Source: Bacillota bacterium
Lineage (GTDB): Bacteria > Bacillota > Clostridia > Lachnospirales > Anaerotignaceae
Assembly (NCBI GenBank): GCA_021768705.1
Contig: JAETUG010000007.1
Span: 35,793-99,792, forward strand
Length of the DNA: 64,000 nucleotides
Reading direction: 5' to 3'
A program made the translations under genes and the position numbers. This document shows, in pieces, positions 42,399 through 50,746 of the stretch. Under the pieces are notes generated by a model. The model did no database searches, was not told the DNA's origin, and saw only the letters and a list, made by a program, of their open reading frames with translations. Within the stretch, counting starts at the first letter, position 1. Every line of letters starts with the position of its first letter.

Positions 42399-43580
42399 TT
42401 AGTTTCCTTCCTTTCCTGCAGCAATCTTCTGGGCTGCTCTTTCGGCAAATACAAGACATTCCAGCAGGCTGTTGCTTGCCAGTCTGTTTTTGCCATGGAC
42501 GCCGGTGCAGCTGGTTTCGCCTACTGCATAGAGATGCTCCATTGTGGTTTTGGAATTGCCGTCCACATGGATGCCGCCCATAAAATAATGCTGGGCAGGT
42601 ACGACGGGAACAGGCTCCTTTGTGATATCATAGCCTGCTTCCAGACAGGTCTTGTAAATATTCGGGAAGTGGTTTTGGATATCTTCCGCAGGTACCGGCG
42701 CAAAGGAAAGCCAAACATGCTTGCTCCCTTCTTTTTCCATTTCCGCATGGATCGCCTGAGAGACTTTATCTCTGGGGAGCAATTCATCAACGAAGCGTTC
42801 CCCTTTGCTGTTTAAAAGAATGGCACCTTCGCCGCGGGCAGATTCAGAGATAAGAAAATGTCTGCCGGGTTTATCCTGATAAAGGCTGGTGGGGTGGATC
42901 TGCACATAGTCCAGATGTTCCAGCGCAACACCGTATTTTTCCGCTACTTTCAGGCCATCGCCGGTCAGACTGGGGAAGTTGGTGGAATGTTCATACAGAC
43001 CGCCAATGCCCCCTGTTGCCAGAATCGTATCTGTTGTATGGATCTGCAGGGTATTGCCGTCGGCTGCTTTTGCAAGGATGCCGTGGCAGGCATTATCTTC
43101 CACCAAAAGGTCTTCCATGACCGTATGATCCCAAATGGTTACATTGGGACATTCCTTCACACGCTGCAGCAGTGTTTCGGTGATCTCTTTTCCGGTGATA
43201 TCCTGATGGAAACAGATGCGGGGCTTGGAATGGGCGCCTTCCTTAGTATATTTCAGTCTGCCATCTTCTTCCTTATCAAAATCCACGCCCAATTCCAATA
43301 GGTCATCGATCACCTTTCGGCTGTTTCGGATCATGATATCAACGCTTTCCCTGCGGTTTTCATAATGACCGGCTTTCAGGGTATCTTCAAAAAAAGCATC
43401 ATAATCGTTTTCATCCCGCAGGACGCAGATACCACCCTGGGCCAGCATAGAATCGCAGCTTTCCAGATCTTCTTTGCAGATCAGCAGGATATTTTGTTCC
43501 GCAGGCAGCTTCAATGCTGCGTATAAGCCGCTGGCACCGGCCCCTACGATCACGGTATCATAGTGTAATTCTTTTATCAT
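42399..43580 (-). CDS. nadB: L-aspartate oxidase, short form
   Basis: 393-aa flavoenzyme oxidising aspartate to iminoaspartate. The FAD-binding GAGASGLYAALKLP is N-terminal; active-site regions include HSKPRICFHQDITG, YVQIHPTSLY and CTGVHGKNRLASNSLLE. Compared with the ~530-aa NadB of Bacillus or E. coli it lacks the C-terminal helical domain, a shorter form known in Clostridia. The ATG at 43580 follows AAGGAGA, 13 bp after nadA. In anaerobes fumarate is a likely electron acceptor (inference). Confidence 0.93.
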   Translation of the reverse strand: MIKELHYDTVIVGAGASGLYAALKLPAEQNILLICKEDLESCDSMLAQGGICVLRDENDYDAFFEDTLKAGHYENRRESVDIMIRNSRKVIDDLLELGVDFDKEEDGRLKYTKEGAHSKPRICFHQDITGKEITETLLQRVKECPNVTIWDHTVMEDLLVEDNACHGILAKAADGNTLQIHTTDTILATGGIGGLYEHSTNFPSLTGDGLKVAEKYGVALEHLDYVQIHPTSLYQDKPGRHFLISESARGEGAILLNSKGERFVDELLPRDKVSQAIHAEMEKEGSKHVWLSFAPVPAEDIQNHFPNIYKTCLEAGYDITKEPVPVVPAQHYFMGGIHVDGNSKTTMEHLYAVGETSCTGVHGKNRLASNSLLECLVFAERAAQKIAAGKEGN

Positions 43581-43593
43581 GTATGTTCTCTCC

Positions 43594-44499
43594 TTACTTT
43601 GCAAGCTCCAGCATTCGTGTCAATGTGCTGCTGGCTGCCTTTGCCTGTTCTGCCAAAACGGCGGCCTGATTTTCTTCTGTCTGCAAAACATGCAGAACCT
43701 TTTCCAGTGTGATGCGCTTCATATCTTGACAAACAGGCGTTGTTTTGGGGAAATAGAAGGCTTTGTCAGGATTTTGTTTTTCCAATTCATAGCGTACGCC
43801 GACTTCGGTACCGATGATGAATTCTTTTTTGCTGCTTTTTGCGGCATAGGCAATGATACCGGAGGTAGAGCCTATGTAATCTGCCAGCTTTGTCACTGCT
43901 TCGTTACATTCGGGATGTACCAGGATTTCCGCAGCAGGATGGGCAGTCTTTAATTCCTGTATTTCTGCGGGAGAAATCACTTCGTGGATGGGACAATAAC
44001 CTTTCACCAGCATCACGTTTTTTTCGGGCACCTGCTGTGCTACAAAACGCCCCAGATTTTTGTCCGGAATGAACAGGATGTTCTGATTGGGCAGGTTTTT
44101 TACGATCTGCACTGCATTGGCGGAAGTCACGCTGACGTCGGACCAGGATTTGATCTCTGCTGTGGAATTGATGTAGCAGACAACAGCCAGGTCTTTGTAA
44201 GCAGCGCGTGCTTCATCGACCTCTGCTTTTGTTACCATATGAGCCATAGGGCAATCTGCCACAGCATCAGGCATCAGCACTTTTTTTGTGGGGCTCAGCA
44301 GGCAGCCGCTTTCTCCCATAAAGGAAACACCGCAATAAACGATGATCTGATTGGGCAAATTTGCGGCGATCTTGCTTAGATAAAAAGAATCGCCTACATA
44401 GTCGGCAATTTCCTGCACTTCTGGTTCCACATAATAATGGGCAAGAATGACAGCATCCTTTTTTTCTTTCCAGATTCTGATTTCTTCTTTGATATCCAT
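43594..44499 (-). CDS. nadA: Quinolinate synthase
   Basis: 301-aa iron-sulfur enzyme condensing iminoaspartate with dihydroxyacetone phosphate. The three cluster cysteines of this family are C83 (ADCPMAHM), C169 (GYCPIHE) and C257 (PVCQDMKRI). HYYVEPEVQEIADYVGDSF is the family N-terminal motif. First gene of nadA-nadB-nadC, the complete de novo route to NaMN from aspartate. A short AGGAAA site precedes the ATG at 44499. Confidence 0.95.
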   Translation of the reverse strand: MDIKEEIRIWKEKKDAVILAHYYVEPEVQEIADYVGDSFYLSKIAANLPNQIIVYCGVSFMGESGCLLSPTKKVLMPDAVADCPMAHMVTKAEVDEARAAYKDLAVVCYINSTAEIKSWSDVSVTSANAVQIVKNLPNQNILFIPDKNLGRFVAQQVPEKNVMLVKGYCPIHEVISPAEIQELKTAHPAAEILVHPECNEAVTKLADYIGSTSGIIAYAAKSSKKEFIIGTEVGVRYELEKQNPDKAFYFPKTTPVCQDMKRITLEKVLHVLQTEENQAAVLAEQAKAASSTLTRMLELAK

Positions 44500-44583
44500 A
44501 GTTTCCTCGATTCTGTTAAAGGGCGTAGTTTTCTGTTTATTTTTTATTTATTCAATTTTAGGATGTTTTTGAATACGGCAACA

Positions 44584-44612
44584 AGTATAGCACATTTTGT
44601 TTCATATGACAA
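44584..44612 (-). promoter_or_regulatory. Sigma-A promoter of nadABC
   Basis: Minus strand: TTGTCA (44612-44607), 17 bp, TATACT (44589-44584). The adjacent GCAGGTGTC (44621-44613), immediately upstream of the -35, recalls half of a NiaR-type nicotinate-repressor site. The intergenic region 44500-44985 holds this promoter and the purC leader, with no convincing gene. Confidence 0.65.
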
Positions 44613-44796
44613 GACACCTGCATCTAAAAGTGTATATTTCAGCAGGCTGCGTTGGGAAAAATACATAAAAAAGAACGGTGCAACAAAGACAGTCATATCG
44701 TTTTTATATAAATGAGGATTAGAATACATAGGTTATGTATAGATTCGGATGATAGCTTGCCTCAGAAATTCTTATAAAGGAAGACAATGAATTTTA

Positions 44797-44825
44797 TTGA
44801 CAAATATCTTTGAGTAGTGTATAGT
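44797..44825 (+). promoter_or_regulatory. Sigma-A promoter of purCAB
   Basis: TTGACA (44797-44802), 17 bp, TATAGT (44820-44825). Confidence 0.7.
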
Positions 44826-44839
44826 GCAGGCGTAAAGGC

Positions 44840-44886
44840 AGGGGCGTCTTTCTCATTGTAAAAGGGGAAAGATGCCTTCTTTTTTT
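44840..44886 (+). terminator. Leader terminator before purC
   Basis: GGCGTCTTTC (44843-44852) pairs with GAAAGATGCC (44867-44876, one G-U), followed by TTCTTTTTTT. It lies about 10 nt after the predicted transcription start and about 100 nt before purC, so it is an attenuator or the end of a ~55-nt RNA. No purine-riboswitch motif is visible. Confidence 0.7.
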
Positions 44887-44985
44887 AGAAATTGGGATGA
44901 TTTTTTGAATAGATACAGAATTTTTATGGAAAATGGACAAAACTACAGTAGGTGCGAAAGAGCGCACGAAGGGAGAGGTTTTGGA

Positions 44986-45699
44986 ATGGAAAAACGAAAG
45001 CAGCTTTATGAAGGAAAGGCGAAAAAGGTCTATCACACAGATGACCCAAGATTTTTGATCGTTTCTTATAAAGACGATGCCACAGCCTTTAATGGACAGA
45101 AAAAGGGCACGATTGTTGGGAAGGGTGTCATCAATAATAAGATGAGTAATCTTTTGATGCAGAGGCTGGAAAAGGCAGGCATCCCTACCCATTTCGTAGT
45201 GGAGCTGGATGACAGAGAAACGTTGGTGAAAAAAGTCTCCATCGTGCCTTTGGAAGTCATTGTCCGCAATATTGCCGCAGGCTCTTTTTCCAAGAGATAC
45301 GGCGTGGAGGAAGGACAGGTATTTGATGCGCCGACTATCGAATTTTCCTATAAAAACGATGAATTGGGCGATCCTCTGATGAATAAAACCCATGCCATTG
45401 CCATGAAGCTGGCAACGGAAGAGGAGATTGCTATCATTGAAGCATATGCCTTTGATGTCAATGAGGAGCTGAAAAAATTCTGGGCGGAATGCGGCGTAAC
45501 ATTGGTGGATTTCAAGCTGGAATTCGGCAGACTGGCCGATGGCACCATTGTGCTGGCAGACGAGATCAGCCCCGATACCTGCCGCTTGTGGGATGCCAAA
45601 ACAGGAGAAAAACTGGATAAGGACAGATTCCGTCAGGATCTGGGCGGCGTAGAGGATGCCTACAGCGAAGTAATGAAACGTCTTTTGGAACATATCTGA
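44986..45699 (+). CDS. purC: SAICAR synthetase
   Basis: 237-aa purine biosynthesis enzyme ligating aspartate to CAIR. It begins at the conserved KRKQLYEGKAKKVYHTDDP and carries LEVIVRNIAAGSFSKRYGVEEG and LADEISPDTCRLWD. The ATG at 44986 follows GGGAGAGG and a small GTGCG/CGCAC hairpin. An in-frame upstream ATG at 44872 would add 38 residues foreign to the family and begins inside the leader terminator. Confidence 0.95.
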   Translation: MEKRKQLYEGKAKKVYHTDDPRFLIVSYKDDATAFNGQKKGTIVGKGVINNKMSNLLMQRLEKAGIPTHFVVELDDRETLVKKVSIVPLEVIVRNIAAGSFSKRYGVEEGQVFDAPTIEFSYKNDELGDPLMNKTHAIAMKLATEEEIAIIEAYAFDVNEELKKFWAECGVTLVDFKLEFGRLADGTIVLADEISPDTCRLWDAKTGEKLDKDRFRQDLGGVEDAYSEVMKRLLEHI

Positions 45700-45710
45700 G
45701 GAGGTGTTTT

Positions 45711-47009
45711 ATGTCGAATTGCGCAATCGTTGGAATCAACTGGGGAGATGAAGGGAAAGGCCGTATGGTCGACCTTCTGACAGAAAAATATGATGTAGTC
45801 GTTCGGTTTCAGGGCGGCGGCAACGCAGGCCATACCGTTGTCAATGAAAAAGGGAAGTTTATGCTGCATCTGCTGCCTTCCGGCATTTTCAGAAAGGGTG
45901 TCATCAATATTTTGGGCAATGGGGTTGCCCTTGACCCGGAAAACCTTTGGTTGGAAATGCAGGAGGTCGTCAAACAAGGAGTTTCTTTGACCCCTGAAAA
46001 CCTGAAGATCAGTGACAGAGCTTCCATTCTGCTGCCCTGGCATAGGGACTTGGATGCCTTGGAGGAACAGCGTCTGCAGGATAAAAAATACGGTTCTACC
46101 AAGCAGGGGATTGCTCCCTTTTATTCCGATAAATTTCAGAAAAAGACCATTCTGGCAGGGGAATTGTTTTACCCCGAAGAACTAAAAGCCCATCTGGCAG
46201 ACCTGCTGGAATGGAAAAACCTGACTTTGACAAAGGTTTACGGCACAGAGCCCTATACCATGGAAATGCTGGAGCAATGGATGGAAGCGTATTGTGAAAA
46301 GATCAAACCCTATATTTGCGATACCACAGTAGTTTTGGAAGAGGCGCAGAAGGAAGGAAAGGGCATCCTGTTTGAAGCCCAGCTGGGCTCTTTGCGGGAT
46401 CTGGATTATGGCATCTACCCCTATACGACATCCTCCAATACCACAGCAGGCTATATCCCCATCGGCTCCGGTCTGCCCTCTGCCCGTGTTTCTGATATCG
46501 TGGGCGTGGTAAAAGCATATTCCACCTGTGTGGGGGAAGGGCCTTTCGTTTGTGAACGATTCGGTGAGGAAGCGGAGAAACTGCGGAAAGCCGGCTTTGA
46601 ATACGGCGCAAAAACAGGCAGACCCCGCCGTGTGGGTCCCATGGATATCGTGGCAACGAAATATGGCGTAAGGGTACAGGATGCAACGGAAATTGCCTTG
46701 ACCAAGCTGGATGTTCTCAGCTATATGGATAAAATCCCTGTTTGTACCCATTATTTGCTGCATGGGAAACAAACAGATGCATTTCCCTTCCCTGTGGCGC
46801 TGAAGGAGGCAAAGCCTGTCATCGAATATTTTGACGGCTGGAACTGTGATATTTCCAAAGCCCGTACATGGGAGGACCTGCCCAAACAGGCGCAGGACTA
46901 TGTAACCTTTATTGAAAAAGCCATTGGATGCCCGATCACCTATGTTTCCGTTGGCCCTGAAAGAGATAGTATTATCAGAAGAAGTAAGGAGAATTTCCAT
47001 GAAGAATAA
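45711..47009 (+). CDS. purA: Adenylosuccinate synthetase
   Basis: 432-aa GTP-dependent enzyme making adenylosuccinate from IMP and aspartate. The P-loop-like GINWGDEGKGRMVDLL and FQGGGNAGHTVV are at the N-terminus, with TKQGIAPFYSDK and GPMDIVATKYG downstream. GAGGAGG precedes the ATG, 11 bp after purC. Overlaps purB by 11 bp. Confidence 0.97.
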   Translation: MSNCAIVGINWGDEGKGRMVDLLTEKYDVVVRFQGGGNAGHTVVNEKGKFMLHLLPSGIFRKGVINILGNGVALDPENLWLEMQEVVKQGVSLTPENLKISDRASILLPWHRDLDALEEQRLQDKKYGSTKQGIAPFYSDKFQKKTILAGELFYPEELKAHLADLLEWKNLTLTKVYGTEPYTMEMLEQWMEAYCEKIKPYICDTTVVLEEAQKEGKGILFEAQLGSLRDLDYGIYPYTTSSNTTAGYIPIGSGLPSARVSDIVGVVKAYSTCVGEGPFVCERFGEEAEKLRKAGFEYGAKTGRPRRVGPMDIVATKYGVRVQDATEIALTKLDVLSYMDKIPVCTHYLLHGKQTDAFPFPVALKEAKPVIEYFDGWNCDISKARTWEDLPKQAQDYVTFIEKAIGCPITYVSVGPERDSIIRRSKENFHEE

Positions 47010-48414
47010 ATATGAATCCCCGTTATCCTCCCGTTATGCCTCCGATTATATGCTGGAGTTGTTTTCCGCCGATACCCGCTATCAGACCTGGCGAAAGCTG
47101 TGGGTTTCCCTGGCAAAAGCGGAAAAAGAGCAGGGCTTGCCCATCACAGCGGAACAGGTCAAGGAACTGGAGGAGCATATCGAAGATATCGATTATGACT
47201 GTGTGAAACAAAGAGAAAAAGAAGTCCGCCACGACGTAATGGCCCATGTGTATGCATATGGGAAGGTGGCACCCTCTGCTGCGGGCATCATCCATCTGGG
47301 GGCCACCAGCTGTTATGTGACAGACAATGCAGATTTGGTCATCTATCGGGATGGTCTGCGCTATCTGCGGAAAGAACTGCTGCAGGTCATCGCCAATCTG
47401 GCGGATTTTGCGGAAAAATATAAAGCATTGCCTACCTTGGGTTATACCCATTATCAGCCTGCCCAGCTGGTGACCGTTGGCAAGCGGGCGACCCTTTGGA
47501 TGCAGGATTTCCTGTCCGATCTGGAGGAGATCGATTTTGCTCTGGAAAACATCAAATTCCTTGGCTGCCGTGGCACCACAGGCACAGAAGCCAGCTTTCT
47601 GGATTTGTTTGAAGGGGATGCGGAAAAAATTGATGCGATGAATCAGAAGATCGCAGTGGATTTTGGCTTTACAGAATGTTTCGATGTCTGCGGGCAAACT
47701 TACCCCAGAAAAGTGGACAGCCGTATTTTGAACTGCCTTTCTTCCATCGCTCAGAGCTGTTGTCGTATGGCAAATGATATCCGTCTGCTGCAGCATGACC
47801 GTCAGGTGGAAGAGCCCTTTGAGAAAAATCAGATCGGTTCCTCTGCCATGGCATATAAGAGAAACCCCATGCGCAGCGAACGTATCTGCTCTCTGGCTCG
47901 TTATCTGATGGCAGATGCCATAAATGCCCCTATGACGGCTTCTGTGCAGTGGTTGGAACGGACGTTGGATGATTCTGCCAACCGCCGTATTTCCATGCCC
48001 GAGGGCTTCCTCTGCGCCGATGCGATTCTGAGACTGGCGCAGAACGTGACCGATGGGCTCCATGTAAATGAAAAGATCGTCGAACGGACAGTAAAAGAGT
48101 ATTTGCCATTTATCGCTACGGAAAACCTGATGATGGAAGCAGTCAAACGGGGCGGCAACAGACAGGAGATCCATGAAGTCATCCGCACCTGCTCCCACGA
48201 AGCAACGGCAAAAATGAAAAACGGTGAGGACTGTGACCTGTTGGCACGCTTGGCGGCGAAAAAGGAATTTGGCATGACAGAAGCAGAAATGGAACAGCTG
48301 CTTGCCCCTGAAAACTATATCGGCAGATGCCCGGAACAGGTGGATGCATTTCTTGGAAAGGTACGCCCTTTGCTGGCAGAGGTATCCAAAGAGACGGTAG
48401 AGATCAATTTGTAA
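46999..48414 (+). CDS. purB: Adenylosuccinate lyase
   Basis: 471-aa lyase acting on both SAICAR and adenylosuccinate, so it follows naturally from purC and purA in the same operon. The signature SSAMAYKRNPMRSERI (with the catalytic loop) is near 295-310; HLGATSCYVTDNAD and GYTHYQPAQLVTVGKRA are the other active-site regions. The ATG at 46999 has AAGGAG upstream and lies inside the purA 3' end. Full length. Confidence 0.96.
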   Translation: MKNKYESPLSSRYASDYMLELFSADTRYQTWRKLWVSLAKAEKEQGLPITAEQVKELEEHIEDIDYDCVKQREKEVRHDVMAHVYAYGKVAPSAAGIIHLGATSCYVTDNADLVIYRDGLRYLRKELLQVIANLADFAEKYKALPTLGYTHYQPAQLVTVGKRATLWMQDFLSDLEEIDFALENIKFLGCRGTTGTEASFLDLFEGDAEKIDAMNQKIAVDFGFTECFDVCGQTYPRKVDSRILNCLSSIAQSCCRMANDIRLLQHDRQVEEPFEKNQIGSSAMAYKRNPMRSERICSLARYLMADAINAPMTASVQWLERTLDDSANRRISMPEGFLCADAILRLAQNVTDGLHVNEKIVERTVKEYLPFIATENLMMEAVKRGGNRQEIHEVIRTCSHEATAKMKNGEDCDLLARLAAKKEFGMTEAEMEQLLAPENYIGRCPEQVDAFLGKVRPLLAEVSKETVEINL

Positions 48415-48423
48415 AATAGAATG

Positions 48424-48458
48424 AAAAACGGCATAGTAATTTTCTATGCCGTTTTTTT
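48424..48458 (+). terminator. Terminator of purCAB
   Basis: AAAAACGGCATAG (48424-48436) pairs with CTATGCCGTTTTT (48444-48456). Confidence 0.9.
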
Positions 48459-48500
48459 ATGGTATTATGGTATAATGAAGGGGAAAGGGAGAGATGAAAT

Positions 48501-49556
48501 ATGAAAGTGATGAAAAAATTAACATTGCTGCTAAGTTTGATTTTTGCAGTAGCAGGCTGCGGAAGTGAAACAGATGCGGCGGAAACGCAGACACAGCAGG
48601 AGGCTGCGGCAGATGCAGCATTGGAGGTGCATTTTATCGATGTGGGACAGGCAGACTGTGCGCTGCTGGTCGCCGATGGACATTATATGGTCATCGATGG
48701 GGGCAACAACGATGATGCCGATGCCATCGTATCTTATCTGAAAAATCAGGGTGTGAAAACGCTGGATGCTGTGGTGGGCACCCATCCCCATGAAGATCAT
48801 ATCGGTTCTTTGGATGCGATCATCAACAGCTTCGATGTGGAAGCGGTTTATATGCCCAAAATCATGCATACTAGCCAGACCTTCGAGGATGTGTTGGATG
48901 CCATTGCCAATAAAGGACTGAAAATCAAAGCCCCCAACCCCGGAGATACCATCAGCTTCCATGGGCTGCCTGTGGAATTTCTTGGCCCCCAGCAGGAATA
49001 CGGCGATTTCAACAACAATTCCATTGTGCTGAAGGTAACGGCGGGGGAGAGAAGCTTCCTCTTTACCGGTGATGCGGAAGAAACGGCGGAAAAAGATATC
49101 TTAAATGCAGGCTATGACCTGCAGGCGGATGTATTGAAGGTTGGTCACCATGGCAGCAGCACCTCTACTTCCGATGCCTTTTTGCAGGCGGTTTCGCCCC
49201 AATATGCAGTCATCAGCGTTGGCACAGGCAACAAATATGGGCATCCGGAAAAGGTGACCCTGGATAAACTGCAAAATATCGGTGCGGAAATTCATCGCAC
49301 AGATATGGAGGGGACTGTCGTTTGCAGCACAGATGGTCAGAATATTCTGTTCAACGGTGTCAGCACCCAAACAGAAACCGCTGATACGCCCGTTGCAGCG
49401 GAAACCACAGAAACCTATATCGGCAATAAAAATTCAAAGAAATTCCATACGGAGGATTGCTCCGCTTTGCCGGCAGAAAACAACCGTGTGTATTTCGAAA
49501 ATCGGGAGGAAGCCATTTCTCTGGGCTATCAGCCCTGTGGTTCCTGCAAACCATAA
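48501..49556 (+). CDS. ComEC-like metallo-beta-lactamase lipoprotein
   Basis: 351-aa secreted lipoprotein; MKVMKKLTLLLSLIFAVAGC gives the acceptor Cys at 20. The metallo-beta-lactamase domain (about 42-290) is of the ComEC C-terminal type: HFIDVGQADCALL, THPHEDHIGS (about 93-102) and VLKVGHHGSSTSTS (about 214). The last 45 residues (YIGNKNSKKFHTEDC ... GYQPCGSCKP) form the Ada-like zinc-binding module found on secreted nucleases and ComEC-like proteins. A phosphodiesterase acting on extracellular nucleic acid is plausible but unproven. No transmembrane channel domain, so it is not ComEC itself. Followed by DUF3006. Confidence 0.88.
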   Translation: MKVMKKLTLLLSLIFAVAGCGSETDAAETQTQQEAAADAALEVHFIDVGQADCALLVADGHYMVIDGGNNDDADAIVSYLKNQGVKTLDAVVGTHPHEDHIGSLDAIINSFDVEAVYMPKIMHTSQTFEDVLDAIANKGLKIKAPNPGDTISFHGLPVEFLGPQQEYGDFNNNSIVLKVTAGERSFLFTGDAEETAEKDILNAGYDLQADVLKVGHHGSSTSTSDAFLQAVSPQYAVISVGTGNKYGHPEKVTLDKLQNIGAEIHRTDMEGTVVCSTDGQNILFNGVSTQTETADTPVAAETTETYIGNKNSKKFHTEDCSALPAENNRVYFENREEAISLGYQPCGSCKP

Positions 49557-49568
49557 GGAGGGAAGACC

Positions 49569-49781
49569 ATGGCACAGATTGTAGACCGATTCGAAGGGGA
49601 ATACGCCATCCTGCTGGATGGGGAGGACGTGCTGGAAGTGCGGAAAACCGATTTGGCAGAAGGCATTGCAGAAGGAGATGCAGTTTTCCTCGGAAAGGAT
49701 GGCATCTGGCAAAAGGATGCGGCAGAAACAAAAAATAAACAGGAACGCATTGCGAAAAAAATGAATGCCCTGTGGGAATAA
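49569..49781 (+). CDS. DUF3006 small protein
   Basis: 70 aa, matching DUF3006: a short beta domain (QIVDRFEGEYAILLDGED, GDAVFLGKDGIW) and a charged helical tail. AAGGAGGGA precedes the ATG at 49569. DUF3006 proteins regularly follow secreted ComEC-like metallo-beta-lactamases, as here (12-bp gap), so the two likely work together. Function unknown. Confidence 0.85.
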   Translation: MAQIVDRFEGEYAILLDGEDVLEVRKTDLAEGIAEGDAVFLGKDGIWQKDAAETKNKQERIAKKMNALWE

Positions 49782-49784
49782 GGA

Positions 49785-49813
49785 AAGACGGCATAGTTTA
49801 TGCCGTTTTTTTA
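49785..49813 (+). terminator. Terminator after DUF3006
   Basis: ACGGCATA (49788-49795) pairs with TATGCCGT, followed by seven T. The stem resembles the purB terminator, perhaps by duplication. Confidence 0.85.
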
Positions 49814-49830
49814 ATATTTTTTTCAGTTTT

Positions 49831-49872
49831 GTTGTTTTAACAACATGATTTCCTCGGAAAGGATGCTATACT
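49831..49872 (+). promoter_or_regulatory. Activator-type promoter with Crp/Fnr-like site
   Basis: GTTGTTTTAACAAC (49831-49844) has GTTGTT/AACAAC arms. A good -10, TATACT, is at 49867-49872 with no acceptable -35. If transcription starts at about 49879, the site is centred at -41.5, the class II position for Crp/Fnr-type activators. Confidence 0.5.
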
Positions 49873-49912
49873 CAGACCATAACAGAGAGGATCATTCTAA
49901 GGAGGAAGAGAT

Positions 49913-50602
49913 ATGATTAGAAGAATTATTGAGATCAATGAAGAAAAATGCAACGGCTGCGGGCTGTGTGCCCAGGCTTGCCATGAAGGCGCCATCGGCA
50001 TGGTAGACGGGAAAGCAAAGCTTTTAAGAGATGATTACTGCGATGGTCTGGGAGATTGCCTGCCCGTTTGCCCTATGGATGCCATCAAATTTGTAGAAAG
50101 AGAAGCGGCGGCCTATGATGAGGCGGCAGTTTTGGCGAATAAAGAGAAGAAGGAACAGCCCTGCGGCTGCGCAGGCTCTATGGCGAAAACCATTCGGAGA
50201 GAAGAAACAGCCCCTGTTGAGACAACTTCTCAGCAGTCTCAACTGCGGCAGTGGCCTGTGCAGATCAAGCTGGTGCCTGTGAAAGCTCCTTATTTTGAGG
50301 GGGCCAACCTGCTGATCGCAGCGGATTGCACAGCCTATGCTTATGCCAATTTCCATCAGGAATTCATCCGTGGAAAGATTGCGGTAGTGGGTTGTCCAAA
50401 GCTGGATACGGGAGATTATTCTGAAAAACTGACGGAGATCATTCGTCAAAACGATATCAAGAGTGTAACGGTGGTGCGTATGGAAGTGCCCTGCTGCGGC
50501 GGCATCGAGCGGGCAGCAGTTACAGCCCTGCAAAACAGCGGGAAATTTATCCCCTGGCAGGTGGTGACTATTTCCATAGATGGACGCATCGTGGAAAGAT
50601 AA
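49913..50602 (+). CDS. Ferredoxin-domain protein with C-terminal cysteine motifs
   Basis: 229 aa. The N-terminus is a two-cluster ferredoxin: C13-C16-C19-C23 (CNGCGLCAQAC) and C43-x5-C49-x3-C53 (CDGLGDCLPVCP), the second motif lacking one of the usual cysteines, a variant seen in this family. A linker has C84/C86 (PCGCAGS). The C-terminal domain (about 120-225) has IAADCTAYAYANFH, VGCPKLDTGDY and VPCCGGIERAA. It is probably a soluble electron-transfer or sensing protein of anaerobes; homologues often sit near Hcp and Crp/Fnr regulators, not seen here. TAAGGAGGA precedes the ATG. Confidence 0.82.
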   Translation: MIRRIIEINEEKCNGCGLCAQACHEGAIGMVDGKAKLLRDDYCDGLGDCLPVCPMDAIKFVEREAAAYDEAAVLANKEKKEQPCGCAGSMAKTIRREETAPVETTSQQSQLRQWPVQIKLVPVKAPYFEGANLLIAADCTAYAYANFHQEFIRGKIAVVGCPKLDTGDYSEKLTEIIRQNDIKSVTVVRMEVPCCGGIERAAVTALQNSGKFIPWQVVTISIDGRIVER

Positions 50603-50608
50603 GAAACA

Positions 50609-50636
50609 GACAGCGTGGAAACACGCTGTTTTTTTT
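50609..50636 (+). terminator. Terminator of the ferredoxin gene
   Basis: ACAGCGTG (50610-50617) pairs with CACGCTGT (50622-50629), followed by T. Confidence 0.85.
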
Positions 50637-50659
50637 GTATGTAAATGAAAACATATGGC

Positions 50660-50689
50660 TTGCTTTCCTTGCCGAATTAGCGGTATAAT
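50660..50689 (+). promoter_or_regulatory. Promoter of metF-metH operon
   Basis: TTGCTT (50660-50665), 18 bp, TATAAT (50684-50689). The leader is too short for an S-box riboswitch. Confidence 0.55.
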
Positions 50690-50746
50690 TATTATAGTAT
50701 ACACTTTGAACCTATTTTAAAAATTAGATAGAAAGCGTGAAAAAAT

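Noticed and set aside
44544..44729. 61-codon frame on the minus strand in the nad-pur intergenic region
   Set aside because: It overlaps the nadABC promoter and lacks a good ribosome site.
44826..44985. Purine riboswitch upstream of purC
   Set aside because: The leader has a terminator stem but no conserved aptamer loops or space for one before it.
44872..44985. N-terminal extension of purC from the ATG at 44872
   Set aside because: The 38 extra residues are absent from the PurC family and begin inside the terminator stem; GGGAGAGG supports 44986.
50637..50746. S-box (SAM) riboswitch upstream of metF
   Set aside because: The interval after the promoter is about 50 nt and contains no terminator or aptamer-like stems.
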